NCBI GenBank assembly: GCA_036563805.1 | Contig: DATCLS010000051.1 | Location: forward strand, 1-64,000 | DNA: 64,000 nucleotides | Direction of reading: 5' to 3' | Origin: DATCLS01 sp036563805 | GTDB taxonomy: Bacteria > Actinomycetota > Acidimicrobiia > Acidimicrobiales > VFJN01 | The notes under the pieces: generated by a model | The model's database searches: none | Told to the model about the DNA's origin: nothing | What the model saw: only the letters and a program-made list of their open reading frames with translations | Part shown: positions 49,703-58,915 of the stretch, one piece after another | Layout: each line of letters opens with the position of its first letter | Numbering within the stretch: position 1 is the stretch's first letter | Program-made: the position numbers and the translations under genes

Positions 49703-50443
49703 TCAGGCGTCCTCGCACGGGGCGGCGGCGGCGGACATCGCCTCGCCGGCCTGGTTCGTCGCCTCGTCGTCCTCGAGCATGTTCGCCACCATGAAGTCGC
49801 GGACCAGGTCCTCGGTCAGGACGTCCTCCAGGCACGCGACCTGCGAGTCGGAGAGGTTGCCCCGGGTGCGGGCGCTCTGGACCACCAGCTCCCGGTAGCC
49901 CACGCACCCGTTCGTGTTGTCGTAGACCTGCTCAGCCTGCTCGCGGTTGAGGTCGATCGGGTCGAGCGGCTCGGCGGCCTCGCCGGCCGAGGCGCGGATC
50001 TCCTCGGGCGTGGCCACCTCCTGCAGGGTCTCCATGCCGATGGCGTCGACGGCCGCGCCGGCGAAGCACTCGGCCTGCTCGGGCTCGAACGTGAACCCCT
50101 CGGACTCGTCCTGGCTGGCCAGTATGTAGTCGGTGATGGCGTCGACGTAGGCCTGCTCCTCCTCGGAGCGCCCGTCGTCGCCCCCGGTCAGCAGCACGAC
50201 GGCGCCGACCACGATGACGACCAGCACGACCAGGCCGATGATCAGCGGGACGGTCTTGTTCTTGCGGGGCGGCCCACCCGAGGGCGGGACGGAGCCGTAG
50301 GGCGGCACGCCGCCCGGGGGCGGTCCACCCGGGCCCGGCGGCGGTCCTCCGGGCGGGGGGCTCCCCGGCGGCGCGCCACCGGCGGGCGGGCCACCCGGGC
50401 CCGGCGGGCCGCCCAGTGGCGGTCCAGGCGGTGGTTGCGACAC
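49703..50443 (-). CDS. Membrane protein with Pro/Gly-rich N-terminus, unknown function
   Basis: Protein of 246 residues. Residues 1-60 are Pro/Gly repeats (GGPPPGPGGPPPGG-like) and precede a single membrane segment at about 65-85 (TVPLIIGLVVLVVIVVGAVVLL). The outer domain of about 150 residues is acidic and has four Cys (ECFAG, GCVGY, ACLED, PCEDA), probably two disulfides. Such Pro-rich cytoplasmic tails are frequent in actinobacterial envelope proteins, but I do not recognise the outer domain. GTG 50443 is preceded by AGGGAGGA. Confidence 0.75.
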   Translation of the reverse strand: MSQPPPGPPLGGPPGPGGPPAGGAPPGSPPPGGPPPGPGGPPPGGVPPYGSVPPSGGPPRKNKTVPLIIGLVVLVVIVVGAVVLLTGGDDGRSEEEQAYVDAITDYILASQDESEGFTFEPEQAECFAGAAVDAIGMETLQEVATPEEIRASAGEAAEPLDPIDLNREQAEQVYDNTNGCVGYRELVVQSARTRGNLSDSQVACLEDVLTEDLVRDFMVANMLEDDEATNQAGEAMSAAAAPCEDA

Positions 50444-50607
50444 GCTCGTCCTCCCTGTGAGCGTCAACGGTCGGCAGGGCGTTCGGCGCGCGGACGGTAT
50501 CACCGGCCCGCCGCCGGTAGGCGTCGCCCCGGCGGCGCTCGGCCCTAATCGGGGCCCGACCTTACGGTGTTTCGATCGGCCCGAGCGCGGCCGCTACGCT
50601 CGCCCGG

Positions 50608-50871
50608 GTGAACGACGGCTCCGGGAAAAGCGAAGAACTGGCGGGCGCGGTCGCCAATGATGTCGCCGCCGAGGTGCCTTTGACCCGGCGCGAGAAGGTC
50701 GTCTGGTACACGGTGGCGGCGGTGAGCTATATCGCCGTGTCGATCTTCCAGAAGGGCCTGCTGAACTGGTTCGTCGGCCCGCTCTGGTTCGTCCTCGTCG
50801 TGTGGTTCGGGCCACCCCTCGCCCGCAGCCTCGGCCGCCGGCGTAGCGCCGGCAACGAGGTGGCGCTGTGA
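50608..50871 (+). CDS. Small membrane protein
   Basis: Protein of 87 residues that I do not recognise. Two hydrophobic stretches, VVWYTVAAVSYIAVSIFQ and LLNWFVGPLWFVLVVWFGPPLA, indicate membrane insertion. The GTG start has no ribosome-binding site and lies about nine bases after TACGCT, so the mRNA may be leaderless. The stop overlaps the start of the next gene (GTGA), so it is probably made together with the membrane metal hydrolase. Confidence 0.7.
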   Translation: MNDGSGKSEELAGAVANDVAAEVPLTRREKVVWYTVAAVSYIAVSIFQKGLLNWFVGPLWFVLVVWFGPPLARSLGRRRSAGNEVAL

Positions 50872-51773
50872 GCTGGGCGGCTCACCAGTTCGAGATCTAT
50901 GCCGTCCAAGCCCACCTGCCTCGCAAGATGCGGGGGAAGGTGAGCTTCGTCGGCATCTGGTTGGGGGATTTCACCCCCGACTTCCTGTCGAAGTTCTGGG
51001 TCTACGGCATCACGATCGGCGATCGGCACTTCGGCTCGTCGGTGCCGCACCGGTGGCACCGCGGGTGGCCCGGCATGGGCTTCACGCACACGTTGTTCAC
51101 GGGCATCGTCATCGCTGGACTGCTGTGGTTGTGGCGGCGCAACCGGGCGCTGACGATCGGCTACTTGTTCGGCTTTGCCGCCCACGCATTGACCGATGTC
51201 AACGACAGCGTGGGGACGATGCTGCTGTTCCCGTTCACGGTCTTGAACTGGACCGTGGAGACGTGGGCATACGCGGCCACCGTCGAGGGGGGCAAATACC
51301 TCGACGCCGCCGCCTATTACAGCAGCCTGGGCCTGGTCATGGACCTGTTCTGGCTGGTGGTCGTGCTCGTGTCCTGGCGGGTCCTGACCCGGGAGTACTG
51401 GCGCACCCATGTCGTGCCCGCCGATCCGCACGTCTGGTCCTGGCTGGGCCGGTTCATGCCCGAGCGGGCGCTCGTGGCCCTCTACCAGGCGACGTTCTTC
51501 TACGGCGTGTGCCGGATGATCGCGTGGTCGACATGGGCGCACCTGATCGAGCGGCCGGTCATCGACGGGGTCGCGCGGTTCGGCTACCCGTTCGACCTGT
51601 CGTGGACCGGGCCGTGGTGGCTCGACGCCCGCTCACTCGATCACGTCCACCCGCTGCTGGTGCCGGTGGCCGTGGCCGCGCTGCTCGCCCTCGTCTACTG
51701 GGCGGCGATCAGGCTCTGGGAGCCGATGGGGCGGGCCGAGGCGGCCGCCGTGGCGGCCCGCCGACGAGCCTGA
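50868..51773 (+). CDS. Membrane-bound metal-dependent hydrolase-like protein
   Basis: Protein of 301 residues with about six membrane segments. The N-terminal HQFEIYAVQAHLPRK, GDFTPDF and GFTHTLF give His/Asp residues in an arrangement like the YdjM/membrane-bound metal hydrolase group (PF04307). The reaction is unknown. It is translationally coupled to the small membrane protein upstream. Its 3' end overlaps by about 80 bp the convergent small gene at 51695. Confidence 0.72.
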   Translation: MSWAAHQFEIYAVQAHLPRKMRGKVSFVGIWLGDFTPDFLSKFWVYGITIGDRHFGSSVPHRWHRGWPGMGFTHTLFTGIVIAGLLWLWRRNRALTIGYLFGFAAHALTDVNDSVGTMLLFPFTVLNWTVETWAYAATVEGGKYLDAAAYYSSLGLVMDLFWLVVVLVSWRVLTREYWRTHVVPADPHVWSWLGRFMPERALVALYQATFFYGVCRMIAWSTWAHLIERPVIDGVARFGYPFDLSWTGPWWLDARSLDHVHPLLVPVAVAALLALVYWAAIRLWEPMGRAEAAAVAARRRA

Positions 51774-52027
51774 CCGTCCCCCGCGGCCGCCGCGGCTGTG
51801 GCCCAGGCGTCGGCGTCCGCCACGGCGTCGGCGCCCAGGATCTCGACCGGATCGAGGTCGAGCCGGCGCAGGAAGGCGACGGTCCGGGCGTCGCGAGCGA
51901 CCGGGTCGGGGGCGGCGACGACCCCCAGGTCGGCCAGGAACCGGTGGACGGGCGCCTTCAGCACGGCGGCGGCGAGGGCGACGTGGCCGGCGACGACCTC
52001 GGCCTGGGTCAGGCAGTTCGCGCACAT
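51695..52027 (-). CDS. Small CxxC protein, unknown function
   Basis: Protein of 110 residues. It opens with MCANCLTQAEVVAGHVALAA, a CxxC at the N-terminus next to a mildly hydrophobic helix, and then DPVARDARTVAFLRRLDLDP. I recall similar short actinobacterial proteins starting with this Cys pair but no known function. The C-terminal third is Ala/Arg-rich and overlaps the 3' end of the convergent membrane hydrolase gene by 79 bp. The start is ATG 52027; a ribosome-binding site is not evident. Confidence 0.55.
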   Translation of the reverse strand: MCANCLTQAEVVAGHVALAAAVLKAPVHRFLADLGVVAAPDPVARDARTVAFLRRLDLDPVEILGADAVADADAWATAAAAAGDGQARRRAATAAASARPIGSQSLIAAQ

Positions 52028-52143
52028 GGTGGTCGAGCGTACCCCTGCCGGGGCCCGGGCCCGGCTCGCCCGTGCCGGTCTCTCGGCCCGCGGGCCCGAC
52101 GGGCGTGCCGCCGCCGAGCGCACGCCGGGCTCGGCGGCGGCGG

Positions 52144-52497
52144 TCAGCGCGCCGGCGGGACCGGCAGCGCCAGCTCCTCCGCCTCCGTGTTGAGGGCGCG
52201 CTGGCGGGCGTTGGCGTCGTCGATGGCCTGGTAGATGAGCCCGGCGCGGGCGCTCGCGGTCTCGAGCGCGGCGGTGAACCCGTAGTGGTGCTGGCGCCAG
52301 GCCTCGTCGAACTCCTCGCGGTACCGGCCCGCCCAGTTGATCACGACGTCGTCGTACGGGCCGATCCGGGCCTCGGCCTGCGCCGTCAGCCGGCTGGTCA
52401 TCGACCGCAGGGCGTCGAGCGCGCCGGCGGCCGCCGCGTAGTCGAACGTGACGCGCGCCGCGCCCTCGACCGGCTGCACGATCTCGATGTCGGCCAT
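52144..52497 (-). CDS. WXG100-like small helical protein
   Basis: Protein of 117 residues, mostly helical, with a W55-A-G57 motif between two long helices (INWAGRYREEFDEAWRQHHY). Size and helix-WxG-helix layout fit the WXG100 fold of type VII secretion substrates or of toxin partner proteins. The ATG follows GAGGAGG. It lies 26 bp downstream of the DUF1023 gene and on the same strand, a pairing common in actinobacteria. No type VII secretion genes are in the window. Confidence 0.65.
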   Translation of the reverse strand: MADIEIVQPVEGAARVTFDYAAAAGALDALRSMTSRLTAQAEARIGPYDDVVINWAGRYREEFDEAWRQHHYGFTAALETASARAGLIYQAIDDANARQRALNTEAEELALPVPPAR

Positions 52498-52523
52498 GTG
52501 CCTCCTCGCCTTCTCGGTCGGGA

Positions 52524-53978
52524 TCAGTCGGGCGGGCGGAGCTCGACGTCGTCGTAGTGGCCGACGGCGATCCGCCCGAGGTTGGCGAGCGATTGGGAGC
52601 CCTCCTTGTAGTACTCCGAGTGGCCCTCCGAGTCGTTGGTGGCGATCACCGTGCCCCCGAACTCCTCGTCCGCCGGGTCCTGCCCGTGCCACTCGATGTC
52701 CGGCACGGGGTCGCCGGGGGCGGCCGCGCCCCACACGTGGTCGCGGGACATCCCGAGGGCCGCCGGCCCGTCGGCATCGATGCCGGCGGAGCCCACCGAC
52801 ACGAAGTCGTCGACCTGCATCCCGTGCTCCAGCGCCTCGCCGGTCATGTACGAGCCGTAGCTGTGGGCTACGACGGTCGTGTGGCCGGGGCTGCCCCCGC
52901 TGGCCTGCATGTGGGCCGCCCGGTAGCCGGCGACGTCATCGCGCAGCCAGGCGGCCCCGTGCTCGATGTCGCCGTAGGTCCCGTTCAGGGCGCTCGGCCA
53001 GACCTCGTCGGGCATGTCCGCCCCCATCCACACGATGACGGCGTTGTCGGCCCCCGGGTCCGCGCTGTTCATCTGGTCATAGAGCCGCTGGCCGTCGCCG
53101 ACCGGTCCGAACAGCCCGCCCTCGTGCCGGACGTCGTGGCCGGTCCCTGGGACCACGATGCCGGTGTTGTCGGCGGTGTCGGGGTTACCGAGCGCCACCG
53201 CGAAGCGGCCGTTGCCCTCGGCCTCGTAGGTGAGCAGGTAGGCAGGCGGCCCGGGCGGGTGCCGGTGGTCGAGATCCTGCATCTGGCGGGCGACCTTCTG
53301 GGCGTTGGCGAGCTCGGCGCGGAGCTCGTCGCGCTGGCGGTAGAGCTCGGGGTCGACGTGGCCGCTCGGGGTGTGCTGCAGTCCGCTGATGGTCAGCTCG
53401 ACGTTGCGGAGCCGCTCGGAGAGGTTGGTGAGGTCGCGCTCGAGGCGGAGCCGGTTGACGCGGTCGGCGTCCTCCGCCGGCAGGCCCCGCAGCTGGCCCA
53501 GCTCCGAGCAGTGCTCCTCGATCAGGCGGTCGCGCACCTCCCGGGGCAGCAGCGACCACCAGTGCGCCACCTCCGCCGGGTCGGTGCCCGGCGGAGGGAT
53601 GCGCATGGCTTCGTACATGCTCGCCGGCCCGACCAGGCCGTCGAGGCGGGCGTCGTCGGCCTCGAACACGCCGTCGCCGTCGCCGTCCCCGCCCGCGATC
53701 CGGAAGCCGAGCCCCACCTGGGCCACCCAGGCGGCCAGGTACTGGGACTCGTCGCGCAAGGTCCGCACGAGGTGGCCCTCGTAGCCCGGGTCGAAGTTGG
53801 CGGGGCGGAGCTCGCCGGCGCCCCGGTCGAACGCCGCCATGGCGGCGTCGAGCTCCCTCGCCAGCCGGTCGAGCTCCGCGTCCGCCTCGGCCACGGCGTC
53901 GGGGTACGCCTCCAGCCGGGCGGGCTCGGCCGAGCTCGTGCCCGGCCCGCCACCTCCTGCGCCCTGTACCGGTTCCAC
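52524..53978 (-). CDS. DUF1023-type alpha/beta-hydrolase
   Basis: Protein of 484 residues. A helical N-terminal half (about 20-250) includes a Ca-binding-like DGDGDGVFEADDARLDG (EF-hand-like) and coiled-coil segments. The C-terminal half is an alpha/beta hydrolase: TGIVVPGTGHDV, then IVWMGADMPD, the nucleophile Ser373 in HSYGS, and a late EGHSEYY with the probable His. This is the layout of PF06259 proteins, often linked to WXG100 partners. The role may be lipolytic or phospholipase-like; it is not known. The downstream WXG100-like gene is probably in the same operon. Confidence 0.85.
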   Translation of the reverse strand: MEPVQGAGGGGPGTSSAEPARLEAYPDAVAEADAELDRLARELDAAMAAFDRGAGELRPANFDPGYEGHLVRTLRDESQYLAAWVAQVGLGFRIAGGDGDGDGVFEADDARLDGLVGPASMYEAMRIPPPGTDPAEVAHWWSLLPREVRDRLIEEHCSELGQLRGLPAEDADRVNRLRLERDLTNLSERLRNVELTISGLQHTPSGHVDPELYRQRDELRAELANAQKVARQMQDLDHRHPPGPPAYLLTYEAEGNGRFAVALGNPDTADNTGIVVPGTGHDVRHEGGLFGPVGDGQRLYDQMNSADPGADNAVIVWMGADMPDEVWPSALNGTYGDIEHGAAWLRDDVAGYRAAHMQASGGSPGHTTVVAHSYGSYMTGEALEHGMQVDDFVSVGSAGIDADGPAALGMSRDHVWGAAAPGDPVPDIEWHGQDPADEEFGGTVIATNDSEGHSEYYKEGSQSLANLGRIAVGHYDDVELRPPD

Positions 53979-54178
53979 GCGCCGACCGTACGGAGGCCGC
54001 TGCTAACGGTTTGCTAGCGGTCCGCGCACCGCCCTCGGCCCGAGGCGCGGACCGGCCCCGCCGTCCGGCCGGCCCGGTCGGCCGGCCCCGCCGTGGTCGG
54101 TCCGTCACGAAAAGTGGTGCGGCGGTAAGGTACTGGTCGATCACCCAGTGGGCGGCAGGGACCAGCAGGAGGGGGGCC

Positions 54179-56050
54179 ATGTCGTTCGAGCTGAACCGGC
54201 ACCTGGCGGCGCGCCGCGGGCCGCTCGGGACGAGCGCCGAGGTCGACGTCGTGACCGCGGAGATCGTCCGGGGGGCGTTCGAGACGATCTGCTTCGAGGT
54301 GGCGACCCACGTCGCCCGCACGGCGACGTCGGCGATGATCAACCAGTCCAGCGAGCGGAACGCGAGCATCATCGACGCCCACGGCCGGCTGGCCGGGTGC
54401 TCGCTCGGCATCCCGCAGCTGATGTTCGTGTCGCCGATGCCGATCCGGCACGCCCTCACGTTCACCGAGGAGGACGACTGGGGGCCGGGCGACGTGTTCG
54501 TCGGCAACGACCCCTACGCCGGGGGTGGCCACCTGCCCGACTACAACGTGTTCGCCCCGCTCTATGGCGACGACGGCGAGCTGCTGCTGATCCAGGCGAT
54601 CCAGTGCCACCAGGGCGACACGGGCGGCAAGGACCCCGGCGGCTTCTCGCCCGACGCGGTCGACGTCAACGCCGAGGGCCTCATCATCCCGGTCCTCAAG
54701 CTGGTCCACCGGGGCGAGGCCCGCCGCGACGTCCTGGCGCTCCTGGCCCGGAACAACCGGCTGCCCGACTTCTCCGGCGACATCTGGTCGATGATCGGCG
54801 CCGCCCAGCTCGGCGTCCGGCGCCTGCGCGAGGTCGTCGACCGGTACGGCGCCGACGTCGTCAAGGCCGCGGTCAACGCCAGCATCGACCTCAGCGAGCG
54901 GCGCTTCCGGGAGGAGGTGGCGGCCTGGCCCGACGGGTCCTACGAGGCCGACGTGTACGTGGACCACGACCCGGTCGGCAACGAGGACATCCGGGTCCAC
55001 GTCACGTGCCGGGTGGACGGCGACCAGCTCACGCTCGACTTCACCGGCACCGACGACCGCCCCGAGCTGCAGACGGTGTGGAACTCGTTCGGCAACACCC
55101 GCGGCTATGCCGTCGCTCAGCTGGCCTCGATGGTCGACCCGTCGATCCCCAAGAACGAGGGCCTGTTCAACGCGGTCGAGATGATCGTGCCCGAGGGTTG
55201 CCTGCTCAACCCGCCCGACGGCAAGCCGGTCGCCCTCGGCGCCTTCCACCCGGCCGTCGAGGTGGGCGAGGCCGTCTGCGTGGCGCTCGCCTCCGTGGTG
55301 CCCGAGCGAGCGGCGCCGCAGGTCTACAAGATCGGGATGCCGAACGTGATCTACGGGTTCGGCCCGGACGGCACCATGTGGTTCGACCAGGGGGTCGACG
55401 TCCGGTCGTCGGATGCCTCGGCCACCCAGGGCGTCGACGGGTGGGGCGCCAACAGCGCCAGCCTCGGCAACCTCATCATGCAGGCCGCCGAGGAGATGGA
55501 GAGCCGCTTCCCACTGCGGATGGTGAGCCGCGAGCTGACCACCGACACGGGCGGCGCCGGCCGGTGGCGGGGTCACCCGGGCACGCTGAACGTCAAGCAG
55601 ACGCTGGTCCCGGCGTTCGCCTCCACCTGGATGGTCTCGGCCAAGCACCCGCTGCGGGGCCTGCTCGGCGGCGCCGACGGCGGGCCGTACAGCAACCGCT
55701 TCCTCGTCGGCACGCCCGACGAGTACGAGATCGAGAACGCCGCCTTCAACGTGCCGCTGCCCGAGGGGGCGGTGACCGCGTACCAGTTCGGCGGCGGGGG
55801 CGGGTTCGGCGACCCGCTCGAGCGCGACCCCGCGGCGGTGCGCGACGACGTGTTGGACGAGCTCGTGAGCCGGGAGGCGGCCGAGCGCGACTACGGCGTC
55901 GTGCTGCGGGGCTCGGTGGAAGACGGCGACCTGGAGGTCGACGTCGGGGCCACCGCGGCGCGGCGGGCCCGGCTGCGGGAGGGCCGGTCGGCCGGCGAGC
56001 AGGTGGCCGGCGAGCAGGTGGCCGGCGAGCAAGTGGCGGAGGGGGCGTGA
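54179..56050 (+). CDS. hyuB: Hydantoinase B/oxoprolinase family protein (HyuB)
   Basis: Protein of 623 residues. The N-terminal VTAEIVRGAFETICFEVATHVARTATS and DPYAGGGHLPDYNVFAP are typical of HyuB-type subunits. It is expected to form a complex with the HyuA protein encoded next, hydrolysing a cyclic amide (hydantoin, oxoproline) or carboxylating a ketone, with ATP. The C-terminal tail holds three GEQVA units (15-bp repeats, 55991-56035), an oddity. The ATG follows AGGAGG, and the stop overlaps hyuA. Confidence 0.9.
   Translation: MSFELNRHLAARRGPLGTSAEVDVVTAEIVRGAFETICFEVATHVARTATSAMINQSSERNASIIDAHGRLAGCSLGIPQLMFVSPMPIRHALTFTEEDDWGPGDVFVGNDPYAGGGHLPDYNVFAPLYGDDGELLLIQAIQCHQGDTGGKDPGGFSPDAVDVNAEGLIIPVLKLVHRGEARRDVLALLARNNRLPDFSGDIWSMIGAAQLGVRRLREVVDRYGADVVKAAVNASIDLSERRFREEVAAWPDGSYEADVYVDHDPVGNEDIRVHVTCRVDGDQLTLDFTGTDDRPELQTVWNSFGNTRGYAVAQLASMVDPSIPKNEGLFNAVEMIVPEGCLLNPPDGKPVALGAFHPAVEVGEAVCVALASVVPERAAPQVYKIGMPNVIYGFGPDGTMWFDQGVDVRSSDASATQGVDGWGANSASLGNLIMQAAEEMESRFPLRMVSRELTTDTGGAGRWRGHPGTLNVKQTLVPAFASTWMVSAKHPLRGLLGGADGGPYSNRFLVGTPDEYEIENAAFNVPLPEGAVTAYQFGGGGGFGDPLERDPAAVRDDVLDELVSREAAERDYGVVLRGSVEDGDLEVDVGATAARRARLREGRSAGEQVAGEQVAGEQVAEGA
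55991..56035 (+). repeat. Three 15-bp tandem repeats in the hyuB 3' end
   Basis: GCCGGCGAGCAGGTG occurs at 55991-56005 and 56006-56020, with a copy differing by one base (GCCGGCGAGCAAGTG) at 56021-56035. They encode AGEQV three times at the protein's C-terminus and do not shift the frame. Confidence 0.9.
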
Positions 56051-58197
56051 TGGGCTACCGGATCGGCATCGACATCGGTGGCACGTTCACCGACTTCGTC
56101 CTGGTCGGCGACGGCGAGGCGGGAGACGGCGAGGCCGGCGCCGGCGGCGTCACGCTCCTCGAGAAGGTGTCGAGCACCCCGGCCGACCGGTCCGACGCCG
56201 TCATGGTCGGGCTCGAGCTGCTGGCCGGTCGGCTGGGGCTGACGCTGCACGAGCTGCTCCAGCGGACCGACGCGATCGTCCACGGCACGACCGTCGCCGA
56301 CAACACCCTCATCGAGATGGACGGCGCGGTCACCGGCCTGATCACGACCGAGGGCTTCCGAGACGAGATCGACCTGCGCCGGGGCTACAAGGAGGACATC
56401 TGGGACGTGCGGCTGCCGGCGCCGCCGCCGATCGTGCCCCGCCGGCGTCGCGTGACCGTCCCCGAGCGGATCGCCGCCGACGGCACGATCGTCACGCCCC
56501 TCGACGAGGAGGCGGCCCGGGCCGCCATCCGCCGGCTCGGGCGCCAGGGCGTCGAGTCGGTGGCCGTCGTCACCCTGTTCTCGTTCGTGAACCCGGTGCA
56601 CGAGCGCCGGCTGGGCGAGCTCGTGGCCGAGGAGCTGCCCGGGGTCTCCGTGTGTCTGTCGCACGAAGTGATGCCCAAGGCGCCGGAGTTCGAGCGCACC
56701 AGCACCACGGTCGTCAACGCGTTCGTGGGGCCCCGGGTCACCGCCTACCACGACCGGCTCACGACCCGGCTGCGCGAGGCCGGCTACGGGCGGGACATGC
56801 TCGTCATGCAGTCGAGCGGCGGCGCCATGACCCGCGAGTACATGCGCCGGCGGCCGATCAACGTGCTGGCCTCCGGGCCCGCTGGCGGCGTGGTGGGCGG
56901 GGCGGCGATCGCCGCGCCCAAGGACGCCGCCGACCTGCTGTGCGTGGACATGGGCGGGACCAGCTACGACGTGTCGGTCGTCCACAACGGCGTGGCCCCG
57001 GCCGAGCCCGGCTGGAACTGGCACCACCGGTACCTGGTGGGCCTGCCGATGATCGACGTCGTCACGCTCGGCGCCGGCGGGGGATCGATCGCCTCGGTGT
57101 CCGCCGGCCTGCTGCGCGTCGGACCGGACAGCGCCGGCGCCGAGCCTGGCCCGGTCTGCTACGGGCGGGGCGGCACCCGGCCCACGGTGAGCGACGCCAA
57201 CCTCGTGCTCGGCCTGCTGTCGACCGACGCCGAGTTCGCCGGCGGGCGCCTCCAGCTCACCGAGCGCGGGGTGCGCGAGGCGCTGGCCCGCGAGGTCGGC
57301 GACCCGCTCGGCTACGGCCCCGAGGAGGCCGCCCACGACATCTGGCGGGTGGTGAACGCCAACATGACCCAGGCCGTCCGGCGCACCACCGCCCAGAAGG
57401 GCATCGACCCGGCCGGCGTCACCATGCTCGCCTACGGCGGCAACGGGCCGGTCCACGCCGCCATCCAGGCCCAGGAACTGGGCATCCGCCGGGTGCTCGT
57501 GCCCCGCCAGTCGCCGGCCTTCTCCGCCCTCGGGCTGCTCACGGTCGACCCCCGGATCGACGAGGAGCGGTCGTACCTGGCCCCGGCCGCCGACGTCGAC
57601 CCCGGGCGGGTGGCGGAGCTGTGGTCCGACCTCGCCCAGCAGGCGACGAAGTTCTTCGAGGACGCCGGGTTCGACCGCGGGGCGCTGCGCTACGAGCTGT
57701 CGCTCAACATGCGGTATCCCGGCCAGAACTGGAGCATGACCGTGCCGGTGGAGGTGTCGGCCTCCGCTTCGGGCGGGTCGGGCTCGGGCGGGTCCGGCTG
57801 GGACGGTGGGCCGCTCGACTTCGTCGACGCCGCGCTGATCGCCGCCGCCTGTGAACGGTTCCACACGATCCACGAGCAGGAGCACACCTACGCCACCCGC
57901 AACGTCGAGCCCGAGCTGACCGGGGTGCGGTTGGTGACGTCCACGCCGGTCCCGCACCCGACGTTCCGGGGCGGCACGCCCGCCACCATCCGCGCGGCCG
58001 CGCCGAGCCAGCGCCGGAGGGCCAACCTGGGCGCCGGCTTCGCCGAGGTCGACGTCTACCGCGGGGCCGACCTCCGCGCCGGCGACACGGTGGGCCCTGG
58101 CATCATCGAGGAGTCGTTCACGACCATCGTCGTCTACCCGGGCTGGCAGGCCACGGTCGACGCCGCCGGCGACTACGTCCTCACCACCACGACCTGA
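56050..58197 (+). CDS. hyuA: Hydantoinase A/oxoprolinase family protein (HyuA)
   Basis: Protein of 715 residues with an actin-like ATPase fold. The phosphate-binding loop DIGGTFTDF is at residues 8-16; HGTTVADNTLIE, ASGPAGGVVGGA and VDMGGTSYDV are the other conserved blocks. ATP-dependent opening of a cyclic amide or ketone activation with HyuB is expected. A Gly/Ser insert (SASASGGSGSGGSGWDGG) near residue 580 is probably a flexible loop. ATG 56050 overlaps the hyuB stop. Confidence 0.92.
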   Translation: MGYRIGIDIGGTFTDFVLVGDGEAGDGEAGAGGVTLLEKVSSTPADRSDAVMVGLELLAGRLGLTLHELLQRTDAIVHGTTVADNTLIEMDGAVTGLITTEGFRDEIDLRRGYKEDIWDVRLPAPPPIVPRRRRVTVPERIAADGTIVTPLDEEAARAAIRRLGRQGVESVAVVTLFSFVNPVHERRLGELVAEELPGVSVCLSHEVMPKAPEFERTSTTVVNAFVGPRVTAYHDRLTTRLREAGYGRDMLVMQSSGGAMTREYMRRRPINVLASGPAGGVVGGAAIAAPKDAADLLCVDMGGTSYDVSVVHNGVAPAEPGWNWHHRYLVGLPMIDVVTLGAGGGSIASVSAGLLRVGPDSAGAEPGPVCYGRGGTRPTVSDANLVLGLLSTDAEFAGGRLQLTERGVREALAREVGDPLGYGPEEAAHDIWRVVNANMTQAVRRTTAQKGIDPAGVTMLAYGGNGPVHAAIQAQELGIRRVLVPRQSPAFSALGLLTVDPRIDEERSYLAPAADVDPGRVAELWSDLAQQATKFFEDAGFDRGALRYELSLNMRYPGQNWSMTVPVEVSASASGGSGSGGSGWDGGPLDFVDAALIAAACERFHTIHEQEHTYATRNVEPELTGVRLVTSTPVPHPTFRGGTPATIRAAAPSQRRRANLGAGFAEVDVYRGADLRAGDTVGPGIIEESFTTIVVYPGWQATVDAAGDYVLTTTT

Positions 58198-58214
58198 GGC
58201 TCTGCCTGCCTCGG

Positions 58215-58631
58215 TCACGAGCACACGTCGTCGGTCCCGCCGCCGAGCCGGTCGGCCAACTGTTCGTCCGCAACACTGAGCGCCCAGTTGTGACCGACGG
58301 TGAACTCACCACTGCCGAGCCCGCAGCCGGCCTCCGCATACGACAGAAAACGGTCTTGGTCCTCGAAGATGTAGATCTCTACGTCTCGTCCGCCGAGCCG
58401 GCACCTCGCCGTATCGGTCGTTCCGAAGTCGGGCTCGGTCATCTCGTAGCCAGAGCAGCCCGCGGCGTCCGCGACGTCGCGGGCTGAATCGAACGTCGAC
58501 CGACCGCCGCCGTGGCCGCCGTCGCGGGTCGCGACGACCACGGCAGCCACCGCAGCCGCTGCGAGCAGCGCAACAACGACCCATCGTCGCCCGCCATTCT
58601 CCGCCACCCTCCTGTCCACCGTTGGTGTCAT
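58215..58631 (-). CDS. Small membrane-anchored protein, unknown function
   Basis: Protein of 138 residues. One membrane segment near residues 17-35 (WVVVALLAAAAVAAVVVA) follows a short N-terminus. The outer part has four Cys (DAAGCSGYEM, ARCRLG, GCGLG, DVCS) that could form two disulfides, and an acidic core. I do not recognise the family. It lies convergent to hyuA with 17 bp between. The ATG start is at 58631, with no clear ribosome-binding site. Confidence 0.65.
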   Translation of the reverse strand: MTPTVDRRVAENGGRRWVVVALLAAAAVAAVVVATRDGGHGGGRSTFDSARDVADAAGCSGYEMTEPDFGTTDTARCRLGGRDVEIYIFEDQDRFLSYAEAGCGLGSGEFTVGHNWALSVADEQLADRLGGGTDDVCS

Positions 58632-58678
58632 CGTCGCACCCGCGGGCGCAGGGTGGAAGTGGGTCCGCCAGGGCCGGT

Positions 58679-58915
58679 CTACGGCACATAGGGGACGACA
58701 TACCTATTGCCCAGCTCGGTCTGGAGGGCGTCGACGATCCGCAGGACCTCGGCGACGATCTCCTCCTCCTGCGTCGTGTCGTCGTCCGCGAGCGGACCCA
58801 CCGCTGATTCGTCACGACCGGTGAGGGCCACGAACAACGCCCTCCGGTCCCACAGGGGACAGGGCCCGCCGTAGTCGGCGAGCAGCGTCATCGTCGGGCG
58901 CGCTGTCGCCGCCAT
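58679..58915 (-). CDS. Small acidic hypothetical protein
   Basis: Possible protein of 78 residues, acidic toward the C-terminus (DDDTTQEEEIVAEVLRIVDALQTEL) and probably helical there. No known motif. The start at 58915 is uncertain; MTLLADYGG a few codons in is an alternative. Coding is supported only by composition and position in a run of small genes on the same strand. Confidence 0.45.
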   Translation of the reverse strand: MAATARPTMTLLADYGGPCPLWDRRALFVALTGRDESAVGPLADDDTTQEEEIVAEVLRIVDALQTELGNRYVVPYVP

